Source: a virus | Virus record (IMG/VR): IMGVR_UViG_3300037502_002145 | Span: 51,872 to 115,871 of that record | Strand: one strand, 5' to 3' | DNA: 64,000 nt | Shown here: positions 24,849 through 31,921 of the stretch, piece by piece | How positions within the stretch are numbered: the stretch's first letter is position 1 | Layout of the letters: every line of letters starts with the position of its first letter | Position numbers and translations under genes: made by a program | The notes under the pieces: model-generated | Told to the model about the DNA's origin: nothing | What the model saw: only the letters and a program-made list of their open reading frames with translations | The model's database searches: none

Positions 24849-26096
24849 ATGAAGATGGATGAAGATAAACTTAGAGAAGTTTTAAGAGAAGCAATTTTAG
24901 ATTTAAATAAAAAACCAAATTATATAGAAACAAGATTTAAAGAAATGATGCATACGATGTATAATATAACACCGGGGGATTCGGCAGATATATTAAATGG
25001 TAAGCTTGCAGTTGAACTAATGTCTGATGATATGATGTTTAAATTAACTAGTGTGTTATTTGAGATTAACTCACATCTAGATGATGGATATAATACAATA
25101 AAATTAGATGTGACCAAGTATTTTTTTGACAATGAAATTAATAAATACAAAGAAAAGATAAAAAAAGAAAAAGTATACGGTGATATAATATTTGATAATT
25201 GGCTTAAAATTGATGAAGATCATTATAAAGTTGTATTAGAAAACGATGAACTGTATGAATTGTGTAGTACAAATAGAATTAGATACAATCCTGAAACACA
25301 AAGAGATTTAACAATAAAAGAAACTAAGACTGGTATAGTAAAGCAAATAACTTATTCTGAAGACGCTTTAAATGATATAGTATTGTCGATGGAAAACAAT
25401 CGATATATAACTGACGATTTGAGTTTTAATGTTAATCCGGATTATTATGAACCACCTAGAGTAATTAATAATAAGTTAGTCGCTTCTGGAAAAACGGTAT
25501 TTGATTGTATTGACGGATATCATAGAATAAAAGCGTTTATAATAGTGAAGATGAAAAACCCAAATTGGAACAAAAGAATGTCAATTAATATAATGAGTTT
25601 TGATAAAGATAAGGCTAATCAGTGGATAATACAACAAGACGAAAAAGTTCATTTATCAGATGAACAAGTAACTAGATCTGATAATACCGATGCTGCTAAT
25701 GCCATTATAAAAAAATTAAATGAAAGTAGTACGTTTATTTTTAGAGATACATTATCTGACATTAAGTATAGTTTGAATAAAATGATAAATAAAATTTTTA
25801 ATCCTAAAAAACTTAATACAATTCAAGATAGACAGGATGCAGCCAAGTTAAGTAAAACAATTGAAAAAAATATTAATGATTTAATTGAAGAAAAAAATCT
25901 ATTTAGCAGTCCTTTTACAAAAGAAGAATGGTTTGTATATCTTTATTTATTAAAATACAGTTTAGACAGTAAAAAAAACTTCGTAGATGTTGTTAGTAGC
26001 ATATCAGTTGATGTTATATTAAACGAAATTGCTTTTGTGAATGAACCATTAAAAAAACATTATAATTTATTAAATGAGGTGATTAAAAATGTATAA
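24849..26096 (+). CDS. DGxHR-domain (ParB/DndB-like) protein (415 aa)
   Basis: ATG 24849 with GGGGG upstream (ATG 24855 is also possible). The central part contains FDCIDGYHRIKAF, the DGxHR core of ParB-like nuclease and DndB-type domains, preceded by RYNPETQRDLTIKE, another element of the fold. The C-terminal ~150 residues are helical. Relatives of this fold bind or modify DNA, for example in phosphorothioate systems, but this one is unassigned. Its last codons overlap the next gene by 8 bp, so the pair forms one unit. Confidence 0.6.
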   Translation: MKMDEDKLREVLREAILDLNKKPNYIETRFKEMMHTMYNITPGDSADILNGKLAVELMSDDMMFKLTSVLFEINSHLDDGYNTIKLDVTKYFFDNEINKYKEKIKKEKVYGDIIFDNWLKIDEDHYKVVLENDELYELCSTNRIRYNPETQRDLTIKETKTGIVKQITYSEDALNDIVLSMENNRYITDDLSFNVNPDYYEPPRVINNKLVASGKTVFDCIDGYHRIKAFIIVKMKNPNWNKRMSINIMSFDKDKANQWIIQQDEKVHLSDEQVTRSDNTDAANAIIKKLNESSTFIFRDTLSDIKYSLNKMINKIFNPKKLNTIQDRQDAAKLSKTIEKNINDLIEEKNLFSSPFTKEEWFVYLYLLKYSLDSKKNFVDVVSSISVDVILNEIAFVNEPLKKHYNLLNEVIKNV

Positions 26097-27051
26097 TCCA
26101 AAGCAAAAAGAATGGTATATGAAAGATAGTAACTACGAAGAAACGACTGTAGAATTATTAGAAAAGATATTTAATTCAACTGAGTTTGAAGAAAATAATG
26201 TTTTTGAAAAAGACGTGTGTTATTTTAATCAATTAGAGGTTACAGATCTTTTAAAAAGTTTAAATTCTAAATCAAGATTGAGGCTGCAAAATATTTGTGT
26301 ATATTTAAAAAAATATTATGACTGGTGTTATAGAAAAAATATAGTTCAAAATATTGACAATCCATTTGATAGAACTATTACTGACATAATTATTGACGAT
26401 ATAATACCAAAAGAGGATATTAGTGATAAATATTTTAATGAAGAAACATTGTTGGAGTACAAAGATAAAGTAAAAGACCCAATGAATAAATTTATTTTAT
26501 ATGCGATATATAGTAGTATTAAAGGTGATGAATATTGTGATTTAGTTAATTTAAAAATGAGTGATTTAGACGAAAAAAATAAGACTGTTACAACTATAAG
26601 TGGAAGGATTGTAGAGGTAAATGATTTATTCATACAACTAATGAAAGACGCTGACAGACAAACACATTACTATCCAAATGGTGAAATACCTGAAACAAAT
26701 TTTGATAATAATCGTTATCCTGATAGTCCATATGTTATTAAGACCTGTAGAGCAACTCCTGATCCTGTAAAATACCAAATAGTAGCAAACAGATTAAAAG
26801 TAATAAAAAATCAAACAGAAAATGAGTTTATGAGTGTTAACATATTATATAAGAATGGGTTAGTTAATTATATACAGAAAAAATTTGCTCTTAAAAACAT
26901 TACATTAAAAACAGCGCTTACTCAAAAAATAAATGGTAGAACATACACTTATGATACAGAAACAGAACAATATATTAAAGAGTTTGGATCATTAATTACG
27001 GTAAGAATGTTAAGAAGAGAAATAGTAGATTATTTGAATTGTTATGAATAA
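26089..27051 (+). CDS. Tyrosine-recombinase-like protein without catalytic residues (320 aa)
   Basis: Overlaps the preceding gene by 8 bp. Residues ~50-95 look like the helical core-binding domain of tyrosine recombinases (LKSLNSKSRLRLQNICVYL). The next part resembles their catalytic fold (FILYAIYSSIKGDEYCDLVNLKMSDLD) but has Lys where the first Arg should be, and no HxxR or catalytic Tyr pattern is visible later. It probably binds DNA without cutting it and works with the DGxHR protein. This is inference. Confidence 0.5.
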   Translation: MYNPKQKEWYMKDSNYEETTVELLEKIFNSTEFEENNVFEKDVCYFNQLEVTDLLKSLNSKSRLRLQNICVYLKKYYDWCYRKNIVQNIDNPFDRTITDIIIDDIIPKEDISDKYFNEETLLEYKDKVKDPMNKFILYAIYSSIKGDEYCDLVNLKMSDLDEKNKTVTTISGRIVEVNDLFIQLMKDADRQTHYYPNGEIPETNFDNNRYPDSPYVIKTCRATPDPVKYQIVANRLKVIKNQTENEFMSVNILYKNGLVNYIQKKFALKNITLKTALTQKINGRTYTYDTETEQYIKEFGSLITVRMLRREIVDYLNCYE

Positions 27052-27057
27052 TTTTTT

Positions 27058-27086
27058 GGTGGAGAAATCCGCCTTAAAATTAAGGC
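27058..27086 (+). terminator. Two overlapping hairpins after the DGxHR operon
   Basis: GGTGGA and TCCGCC pair around a GAAA loop (27058-27073). GCCTTAA and TTAAGGC (27071-27086) form a second, mutually exclusive stem. There is no good T-run, so function as a terminator is uncertain. Confidence 0.4.
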
Positions 27087-27194
27087 TAATATGATAAATA
27101 TAAAACTAACATAGAATAAATAAGCATTGAAATATTTATTAAAATATGATACTATATTAACAGAACATGTGTTTGTATTTTGCTAAACAAAAAA

Positions 27195-27237
27195 AATAAT
27201 AGTCCAGTAACTTTGGTCGGCTGACTGGACTATTATT
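27195..27237 (-). terminator. Strong 14-bp hairpin with U-run on the minus strand
   Basis: 27195-27208 and 27224-27237 are perfect inverted 14-mers around a 15-nt loop. On the minus strand the stem is followed by a run of T, so it would stop leftward transcription; on the + strand the 3' side lacks T residues. No minus-strand gene lies to the right, so its role is puzzling. The next 90 bp (to 27329) hold an imperfect inverted repeat, AAGGT...ACCTT, and no gene. Confidence 0.55.
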
Positions 27238-27329
27238 AGATATAAACCTATATACGCATAAGGTGTTTATATTATAACATATAATACCTTACGTATCAAC
27301 AATTTTAATTAGACACGGGAGGGTTTTAA

Positions 27330-27725
27330 ATGAGCTATAGTGAAAAAAAATGTATTGGATACCCAAAAACTGAAATAACAAAAATCAACATCGAAAGATT
27401 GAAAAACCAATTAAAACAATTTGAGAATGTTAATGAACTTGTTGAATACACAGTAACAGAAAGCTTTAAAAAAAGACAAGATATTACATATAGTTTATAT
27501 AACTTAAAGATAGAAACTGAAGATGAATACGTAGTATGTGATGATGCAGATGGTGTATTAAGTGAAGAAAGTGAAGAAATTTTAATCGTAGATCCAGTGT
27601 TAAGAATGTTTTTAATTGAATCTATTAATGAAATCATAGAAACATGTTATGAAGACGATAACCATTATTATGTTAAAATCATGTTCAAAGATGGGACAAT
27701 AGATATAAATGCATTAATTAACTAA
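27330..27725 (+). CDS. Hypothetical protein (131 aa)
   Basis: ATG after GGGAGGG. An acidic alpha/beta protein with no known motif. It is followed by its own terminator. Confidence 0.65.
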   Translation: MSYSEKKCIGYPKTEITKINIERLKNQLKQFENVNELVEYTVTESFKKRQDITYSLYNLKIETEDEYVVCDDADGVLSEESEEILIVDPVLRMFLIESINEIIETCYEDDNHYYVKIMFKDGTIDINALIN

Positions 27726-27733
27726 GAGAGAAA

Positions 27734-27760
27734 GGCAGTCTAACGGCTGCCAAATTTTTT
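27734..27760 (+). terminator. Rho-independent terminator
   Basis: GGCAG (27734-27738) pairs with CTGCC (27747-27751), followed by six T residues (27755-27760), just after the 131-aa gene. Confidence 0.8.
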
Positions 27761-27775
27761 AAATTCAAGGAAATA

Positions 27776-27820
27776 AATATAAAACTGAGTGTTGACAAGT
27801 GGTAATACATGTGATATGAT
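27776..27820 (+). promoter_or_regulatory. Promoter with AATATAAAAC box and extended TGTGA -10
   Basis: Box 27776-27785, TTGACA 27792-27797, 17-nt spacer, TATGAT 27815-27820 preceded by GTGA. It shares the GTGATA-type extended -10 with promoters at 46653 and 57474. The next ATG is only 8 nt after the -10. Confidence 0.8.
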
Positions 27821-27828
27821 TAACTCAG

Positions 27829-28023
27829 ATGATAAAGAGAGGGGCGAAAGCTGGTGAATTCAAGTTGAAAACTTATAGAGATATTCAAATTCTAGATATA
27901 AAAATCAAATACAACGAGAAATTAATTAAAATAGAAGAAACAAAAGATAAACCAGATCAAAAGAAAATAAATAAATGGTTAGAAAACATAGAAATACATG
28001 AGAAAGAGAAGAAAGAAGATTGA
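27829..28023 (+). CDS. Small basic protein, probably from a leaderless mRNA (64 aa)
   Basis: The frame opens at ATG 27829, 8 nt after the -10 hexamer, so the predicted transcript starts at or within one or two bases of the start codon. An internal TTG (27865) lacks a good ribosome site. The protein is Lys/Glu-rich, helical and unrecognised. Confidence 0.55.
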   Translation: MIKRGAKAGEFKLKTYRDIQILDIKIKYNEKLIKIEETKDKPDQKKINKWLENIEIHEKEKKED

Positions 28024-28082
28024 TGAAATAGGAGTTTTATTCACCAAGGTTATTAATATAAAACTAAAAGGAGTTAGAATAT

Positions 28083-28406
28083 ATGTGGAAATGTAGAATG
28101 TGCGGTAAAGAGTATAATGATATTAAAGATGTAATGAGTTGTGAATCCAATTGTTATCCTGAATATGAAAAGAAAAGACAAGAAAAATTCAATGCTGAAT
28201 TAACAGAAGATATGAATAAGTTAAACACATTAAGAGAAGAATACATAAGATTTTCAGAAAAGATGTTAAATAAATATGATAAAAAGAGTTTAGTTAAATT
28301 TCTTGGAATGTTTGGAGTACAAAACACGTTTACGATTGACATGGTTAGAAACAAAGAACAATATGGAAATAATGTATTAGACAAGATATTTGGCTTAATA
28401 GAATAG
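28083..28406 (+). CDS. Zinc-finger-like phage protein (107 aa)
   Basis: ATG after AAAGGAG, preceded by a box (28055-28064). It starts WKCRMCGKEY and has further cysteines (SCESNCYP) that could complete a zinc site. The rest is a helical charged segment. Function unknown. Confidence 0.6.
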   Translation: MWKCRMCGKEYNDIKDVMSCESNCYPEYEKKRQEKFNAELTEDMNKLNTLREEYIRFSEKMLNKYDKKSLVKFLGMFGVQNTFTIDMVRNKEQYGNNVLDKIFGLIE

Positions 28407-28467
28407 GAATCAAAGAAGTCTTTTATAAAGAAACTAATATAAAACTAAAACAAGAAAGGATGTTTAA

Positions 28468-29283
28468 ATGGAGAATGAATTAAAAGTAACTGGTAAGCAA
28501 ACATTTATGGGAATTGAAATTCCGGTAATAGAAGGAGGATTTGGAGAAGATAAACGAATTGTAACAGCTAAAACTATTTCAGAGATACATAACATTGAGA
28601 TTAAAGAGATCACAAAATCAATAAACCGCTTAATATCAAAGAACAGGATAAAAGAAAATGTTGATTATGTTGATATAATTTCACAGGTAAACACTTTACC
28701 TATGAATCTGGAAGAGGTTTTTGGTATTAAACCAGCTTATTTATCAAGAACACAAAATGCATTTATTTTGTCTGAAAGAGGATATTCAAAATTAATCAAG
28801 GCAATGGATGATGATAAGTCTTGGGATGTAATGGATCAATTTATTGATGAATATTTTGATATGAGAAAAGTGATTAAAACTGTTATATCAGAAAGAACAC
28901 TTGCTATTGCTGGCATTGTTGATGCTAAAACAGATGTAGAAAGAGCAGTTGCAATTAGTGATTTTGAAAAAGTAATTACACAGCCTCTAGTTAAAGTGAT
29001 TGAAGAACAAAAGCCTTTAGCTGCATTAGCAGAATTGAGAATAGACAAAAAGGGTTGTTATTCATTAACCGATGTAACTAAAACTTTAGGATTGAAAAAG
29101 GGTCAGATTACAAGATGGGCTAAATCCAAAGAATACATACATAAGAAACTAAGTGAAGTTAATCAAGCTGGTGAACAATTTTTCAAGGTATATTCATCAG
29201 ATGGAGTACATAACAGTATTGGTATTAAAGATGAAGGTTTACAAGAGATAAATATGAAATTAGAAGAAATTAAAACTTATTAA
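28468..29283 (+). CDS. ORF6N/KilA-type phage antirepressor (271 aa)
   Basis: ATG after GAAAGGATG. The N-terminal ~130 residues (VTAKTISEIHNIEIKEITKSINR... FILSERGYSKLIK) match the ORF6N DNA-binding domain. The C-terminal ~80 residues (YSLTDVTKTLGLKKGQITRW) match the antirepressor KilAC-type domain. Such proteins relieve repressor control or regulate phage genes. A box (28436-28445) precedes it. Confidence 0.82.
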   Translation: MENELKVTGKQTFMGIEIPVIEGGFGEDKRIVTAKTISEIHNIEIKEITKSINRLISKNRIKENVDYVDIISQVNTLPMNLEEVFGIKPAYLSRTQNAFILSERGYSKLIKAMDDDKSWDVMDQFIDEYFDMRKVIKTVISERTLAIAGIVDAKTDVERAVAISDFEKVITQPLVKVIEEQKPLAALAELRIDKKGCYSLTDVTKTLGLKKGQITRWAKSKEYIHKKLSEVNQAGEQFFKVYSSDGVHNSIGIKDEGLQEINMKLEEIKTY

Positions 29284-29329
29284 CACGAAGAAATAAAACC
29301 AAGATTTTATAAAGAGAAAGGAGATTACT

Positions 29330-29509
29330 ATGACTTGTGAAAAATGTGGTAACGATGATGGCGATAAATATTGTTTTCCACCGGAAGAAGGAAACGATCA
29401 ATTTGAAACACTAGAATATGAAAGTTCAACATCAAACTGGGATGATTGGGATTTTTGTGGAAGTTTTAAATGTAAAAAATGTGGGCATATTAGAACGGTT
29501 AGTCAGTAA
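29330..29509 (+). CDS. Zinc-ribbon peptide (59 aa)
   Basis: ATG after AAAGGAG. CEKCG at the start and CKKCG near the end form a probable zinc ribbon; the middle is acidic. Function unknown. Confidence 0.6.
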   Translation: MTCEKCGNDDGDKYCFPPEEGNDQFETLEYESSTSNWDDWDFCGSFKCKKCGHIRTVSQ

Positions 29510-29560
29510 AACTGGTATTTCATCAACGTCACTAATATAATACCTAGAAAGGAGATTGCT

Positions 29561-29689
29561 ATGATTTACGTTTTGCCACCTACTACTGAAGATAAATATG
29601 GAGAAGAATTCCACAAGCCAACTCAGGCTGAATTAGACGATATTTTCAGAGAGGAGGATGGCGAAGATGAGTCTATACAAGATAATTGA
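29561..29689 (+). CDS. Small acidic peptide (42 aa)
   Basis: ATG after AAAGGAG. Acidic C-terminus; its end overlaps the next small gene by 23 bp. Not recognised. Confidence 0.5.
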   Translation: MIYVLPPTTEDKYGEEFHKPTQAELDDIFREEDGEDESIQDN

Positions 29690-29780
29690 ATTATTGGTAT
29701 ACATAGTTTGTGGCGGATATATTACATATAGTGTTTTTACATGTATTGGAATAGTGTCAGGAAGAAAAAGAACGAGATAA
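29667..29780 (+). CDS. Small single-pass membrane peptide (37 aa)
   Basis: ATG 29667 lies inside the preceding gene with GAGGAGG upstream. One hydrophobic helix (residues ~7-30) and a basic tail (GRKKRTR). Function unknown. Confidence 0.5.
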   Translation: MSLYKIIELLVYIVCGGYITYSVFTCIGIVSGRKRTR

Positions 29781-29812
29781 AAGTCAATTTTTATTAAGTG
29801 GGAAGGAGTAGT

Positions 29813-30247
29813 ATGGAAAGATTAACAAAGCAATATTCTGCTGGTTATGGGTTATTAAAAACAAATGATGAATTTTGTGATTCTTACTGTAAAAAACAGA
29901 TGGTTGAAACGTGTAATGAATGTGCTATTAATGAAGCAATACATAAATTGGCAGAGTATGAAAATACAGGACTAACACCAGAAGTTTGTAAAAATTATAA
30001 ACTGTTTGAAGACGAAGTTATAGCCAGTGGTAGAGATTTTAACTACATATTAAAATTATTAAAAGATGATGTAAAGCGTAAACCTATGAAACCAGAAAGG
30101 TTAACATATAAAGCCTTGCTTGAATTGGGTTGGAGATGGCAATGCCCCAATTGTATGGCAGCAACTGGTGAAAACATTTATCACCCAGATGTAACGGGTG
30201 ATGAAAACTATTGTTGCACTTGTGGACAGAAACTTGATTGGAAATAA
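29813..30247 (+). CDS. Phage protein with C-terminal zinc ribbon (144 aa)
   Basis: ATG 29813 is chosen because GAAGGAG precedes it. It has scattered cysteines near residues 27-42, a motif LAEYENTGLTPE seen in many phage hypothetical proteins, and a C-terminal CPNC...CCTCG ribbon. Function not established. Confidence 0.65.
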   Translation: MERLTKQYSAGYGLLKTNDEFCDSYCKKQMVETCNECAINEAIHKLAEYENTGLTPEVCKNYKLFEDEVIASGRDFNYILKLLKDDVKRKPMKPERLTYKALLELGWRWQCPNCMAATGENIYHPDVTGDENYCCTCGQKLDWK

Positions 30248-30276
30248 AATGTGGATTTTAAATGGAAAGGCGTAAC

Positions 30277-30447
30277 ATGAAAATTAAAAATAAAAAAGTA
30301 AGAGATGTCTTACATGATGTTATTAAGGATCTTGCAAATGCAAGTAAAAATTCGTATAGTCTTGTAGGAGCAACTAGAAGAGATATTGACTCGGCAAGGT
30401 CGAGGATAAACACACTGTTAACGTTAATTGATTTTGAAGAAGAATAG
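30277..30447 (+). CDS. Small hypothetical protein (56 aa)
   Basis: ATG 30277 after AAAGGCG; an upstream in-frame ATG lies before that site. Helical and basic; unrecognised. Confidence 0.55.
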   Translation: MKIKNKKVRDVLHDVIKDLANASKNSYSLVGATRRDIDSARSRINTLLTLIDFEEE

Positions 30448-30461
30448 AAAAGGAGAATAAT

Positions 30462-30674
30462 ATGAATAAATTTAGTCAAAGAGAGAATGAATTAATAACA
30501 CATTGCTGGGATGAACCGGATAAGGTTAAGATCAATATTGATCCAACTACAAAAAGGGCAGTTATATACAACGCAGAAGATAATAAGATACTTTGTACAC
30601 TAAGAAACAATGATGTTTTGGCGGAGCAGCTAATCTATTTATGTGACATAAAACCTACATATAAAAAGTTGTAA
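30462..30674 (+). CDS. Small hypothetical protein (70 aa)
   Basis: ATG after AAAAGGAG, 14 bp beyond the previous gene. No family recognised. Confidence 0.6.
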   Translation: MNKFSQRENELITHCWDEPDKVKINIDPTTKRAVIYNAEDNKILCTLRNNDVLAEQLIYLCDIKPTYKKL

Positions 30675-30691
30675 ATTTTATCAAGAAAATA

Positions 30692-30732
30692 AATATAAAA
30701 CTATTGACATGGTGATTTGAGTGTGCTACAAT
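30692..30732 (+). promoter_or_regulatory. Promoter with AATATAAAAC box
   Basis: Box 30692-30701 abuts TTGACA (30704-30709); 17-nt spacer; TACAAT (30727-30732) with GTGC before it. A second box follows at 30755-30764, just before the ribosome site. Confidence 0.8.
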
Positions 30733-30783
30733 TACTTTATCACCTAAGGACATTAATATAAAACATAAAAGGTGGTGAGAACA

Positions 30784-30993
30784 GTGAGAACAAAGGGGTT
30801 GTGTGTTTGCAGAAAATGTGGTAACACTTTTCATCAAAGCAAGATAAAAAAAATACATAAAGAAGTGTTAGGAATAGATTCAATTGAATTAGTATGTCCT
30901 AGATGCGAAAGTTTTAATTTTGGGTTGATTAATTATCGTGAGTTATTTTCTTTAGAAGGTGTTTACAAAACTAGCAGATTTTTTAATAGATAA
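30784..30993 (+). CDS. Zinc-ribbon protein (69 aa)
   Basis: GTG 30784 follows AAGGTGGTGAG. CxCRKCG near the N-terminus and CPRCES around residue 40 form a zinc ribbon. Possibly nucleic-acid-binding; function unknown. Confidence 0.6.
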   Translation: MRTKGLCVCRKCGNTFHQSKIKKIHKEVLGIDSIELVCPRCESFNFGLINYRELFSLEGVYKTSRFFNR

Positions 30994-31023
30994 TAATCAT
31001 ACATTAGAAAGGAGCTGGGTCAA

Positions 31024-31230
31024 ATACAATCATGGAAAAGTGTTGAGATCACAAAAGAAGATTTTAATAAATATAGGTGGTGTACAAAAGAAGAAATTAG
31101 AGAATATATAACTAGCCTAAGTATTAAGTTAGGGTGGAAACCTAGTGTCAGAGGTTATAAGGACACCAGATTGAAGGTTGATAATGGTAAATATTATGCT
31201 GAATGGCTACATGAATACAGTATATATTAA
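31024..31230 (+). CDS. Small protein with apparent ATA start (68 aa)
   Basis: A 68-codon frame, ending WLHEYSIY, has no ATG, GTG or TTG near its ribosome site. GAAAGGAG (31007-31014) is followed 9 nt later by in-frame ATA 31024. The protein has Trp and Arg/Lys residues typical of small phage proteins; no family recognised. One of several genes here with a non-AUG start. Confidence 0.5.
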   Translation: MQSWKSVEITKEDFNKYRWCTKEEIREYITSLSIKLGWKPSVRGYKDTRLKVDNGKYYAEWLHEYSIY

Positions 31231-31352
31231 GTAAAGGATATTAATATAAAACTTAAATTAAATAAAATAAAACCGTGTTTTTATCAAGAAAAAAAGAAGT
31301 TTTACAATGGAATAATCAAAAATATTAAGATTGTTCCAAATCAATTATTAAA

Positions 31353-31600
31353 TATAATTGCGGTATATTCCCATGCCGAAAGGTGAGAACTTAATACATA
31401 ATGAAACGAAATTTAAATGTTACTCACCAAAGCTTGAAATATAGCAGGCTGCTTAATAGCAGACATTTCAGTCAACCTCTAATAATGTAAATTATATAGT
31501 AGGTCGACAATCCTAGTAATTAAAATATTACTTAGATATTTATTGTTAATCTTAAACAGAAAAAATTATCTTAAAATAAGTCAAAAGTAATAGGTCGACA
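31353..31600 (+). ncRNA. Candidate tracrRNA of the Cas12f CRISPR system
   Basis: TATAAT at 31353-31358 with a weak TTGTTC 16 nt upstream (31331-31336) gives a promoter. The segment then has stems 31361-31366/31373-31378 (6 bp), GGTGAG/CTCACC 31382-31387/31423-31428 extended by a bulged AAC/GTT, and TGAAAT/ATTTCA (31435-31440/31465-31470) enclosing CTGCT/AGCAG. At 31542-31557, ATTGTTAATCTTAAAC is complementary to the first 16 nt of array repeat 3 at 15 of 16 positions, i.e. an antirepeat. Position, structure and antirepeat match type V-F tracrRNAs; the 3' end is a guess. Confidence 0.75.
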
Positions 31601-31648
31601 ATCGAGACTGTGAAACACATTATAAATTCTTGATATTTTGAGTATCGG

Positions 31649-31875
31649 GTTTAAGGATAAACAATGTTGTAATGTGAATCATTCCGAATTGGTATAACGT
31701 TAGACGAATACAACGTTTAAGATAAATAATATTGTAATGTGAATGAGTCTGGGGCTGAAAACGCTAGCACAAGTAGTTTAGGTTTAAGATGAACAATATT
31801 GTAATGTGAATCTCTATTCAGTGCTAAGTATACTAGAACTAATCCGTTTAATATAAATAATATCTTAAGTTGAAT
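31649..31875 (+). CRISPR. Four-repeat CRISPR mini-array next to cas12f
   Basis: Repeats lie at 31649-31679 (31 nt), 31715-31744, 31782-31811 and 31846-31875 (30 nt). Each begins GTTTAA and ends in GAAT; the first three end TGTAATGTGAAT, and the last is degenerate, as the final repeat often is. Repeats 1-3 differ at a few central positions. Three unrelated spacers (31680-31714, 31745-31781, 31812-31845; 34-37 nt) separate them. The array ends 46 bp before the nuclease gene, on the same strand. Too small for reliable detection by default array finders. Confidence 0.88.
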
Positions 31876-31921
31876 AAATATAACAATAATATATATAACA
31901 AATAGTAAAAGGAGAATGTAA

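Noticed and set aside
31561-31590. Additional CRISPR repeat upstream of the first one
   Set aside because: ATTATCTTAAAATAAG is only loosely similar to the repeat and lacks the TGTGAAT end and correct spacing; treated as tracr or leader sequence.
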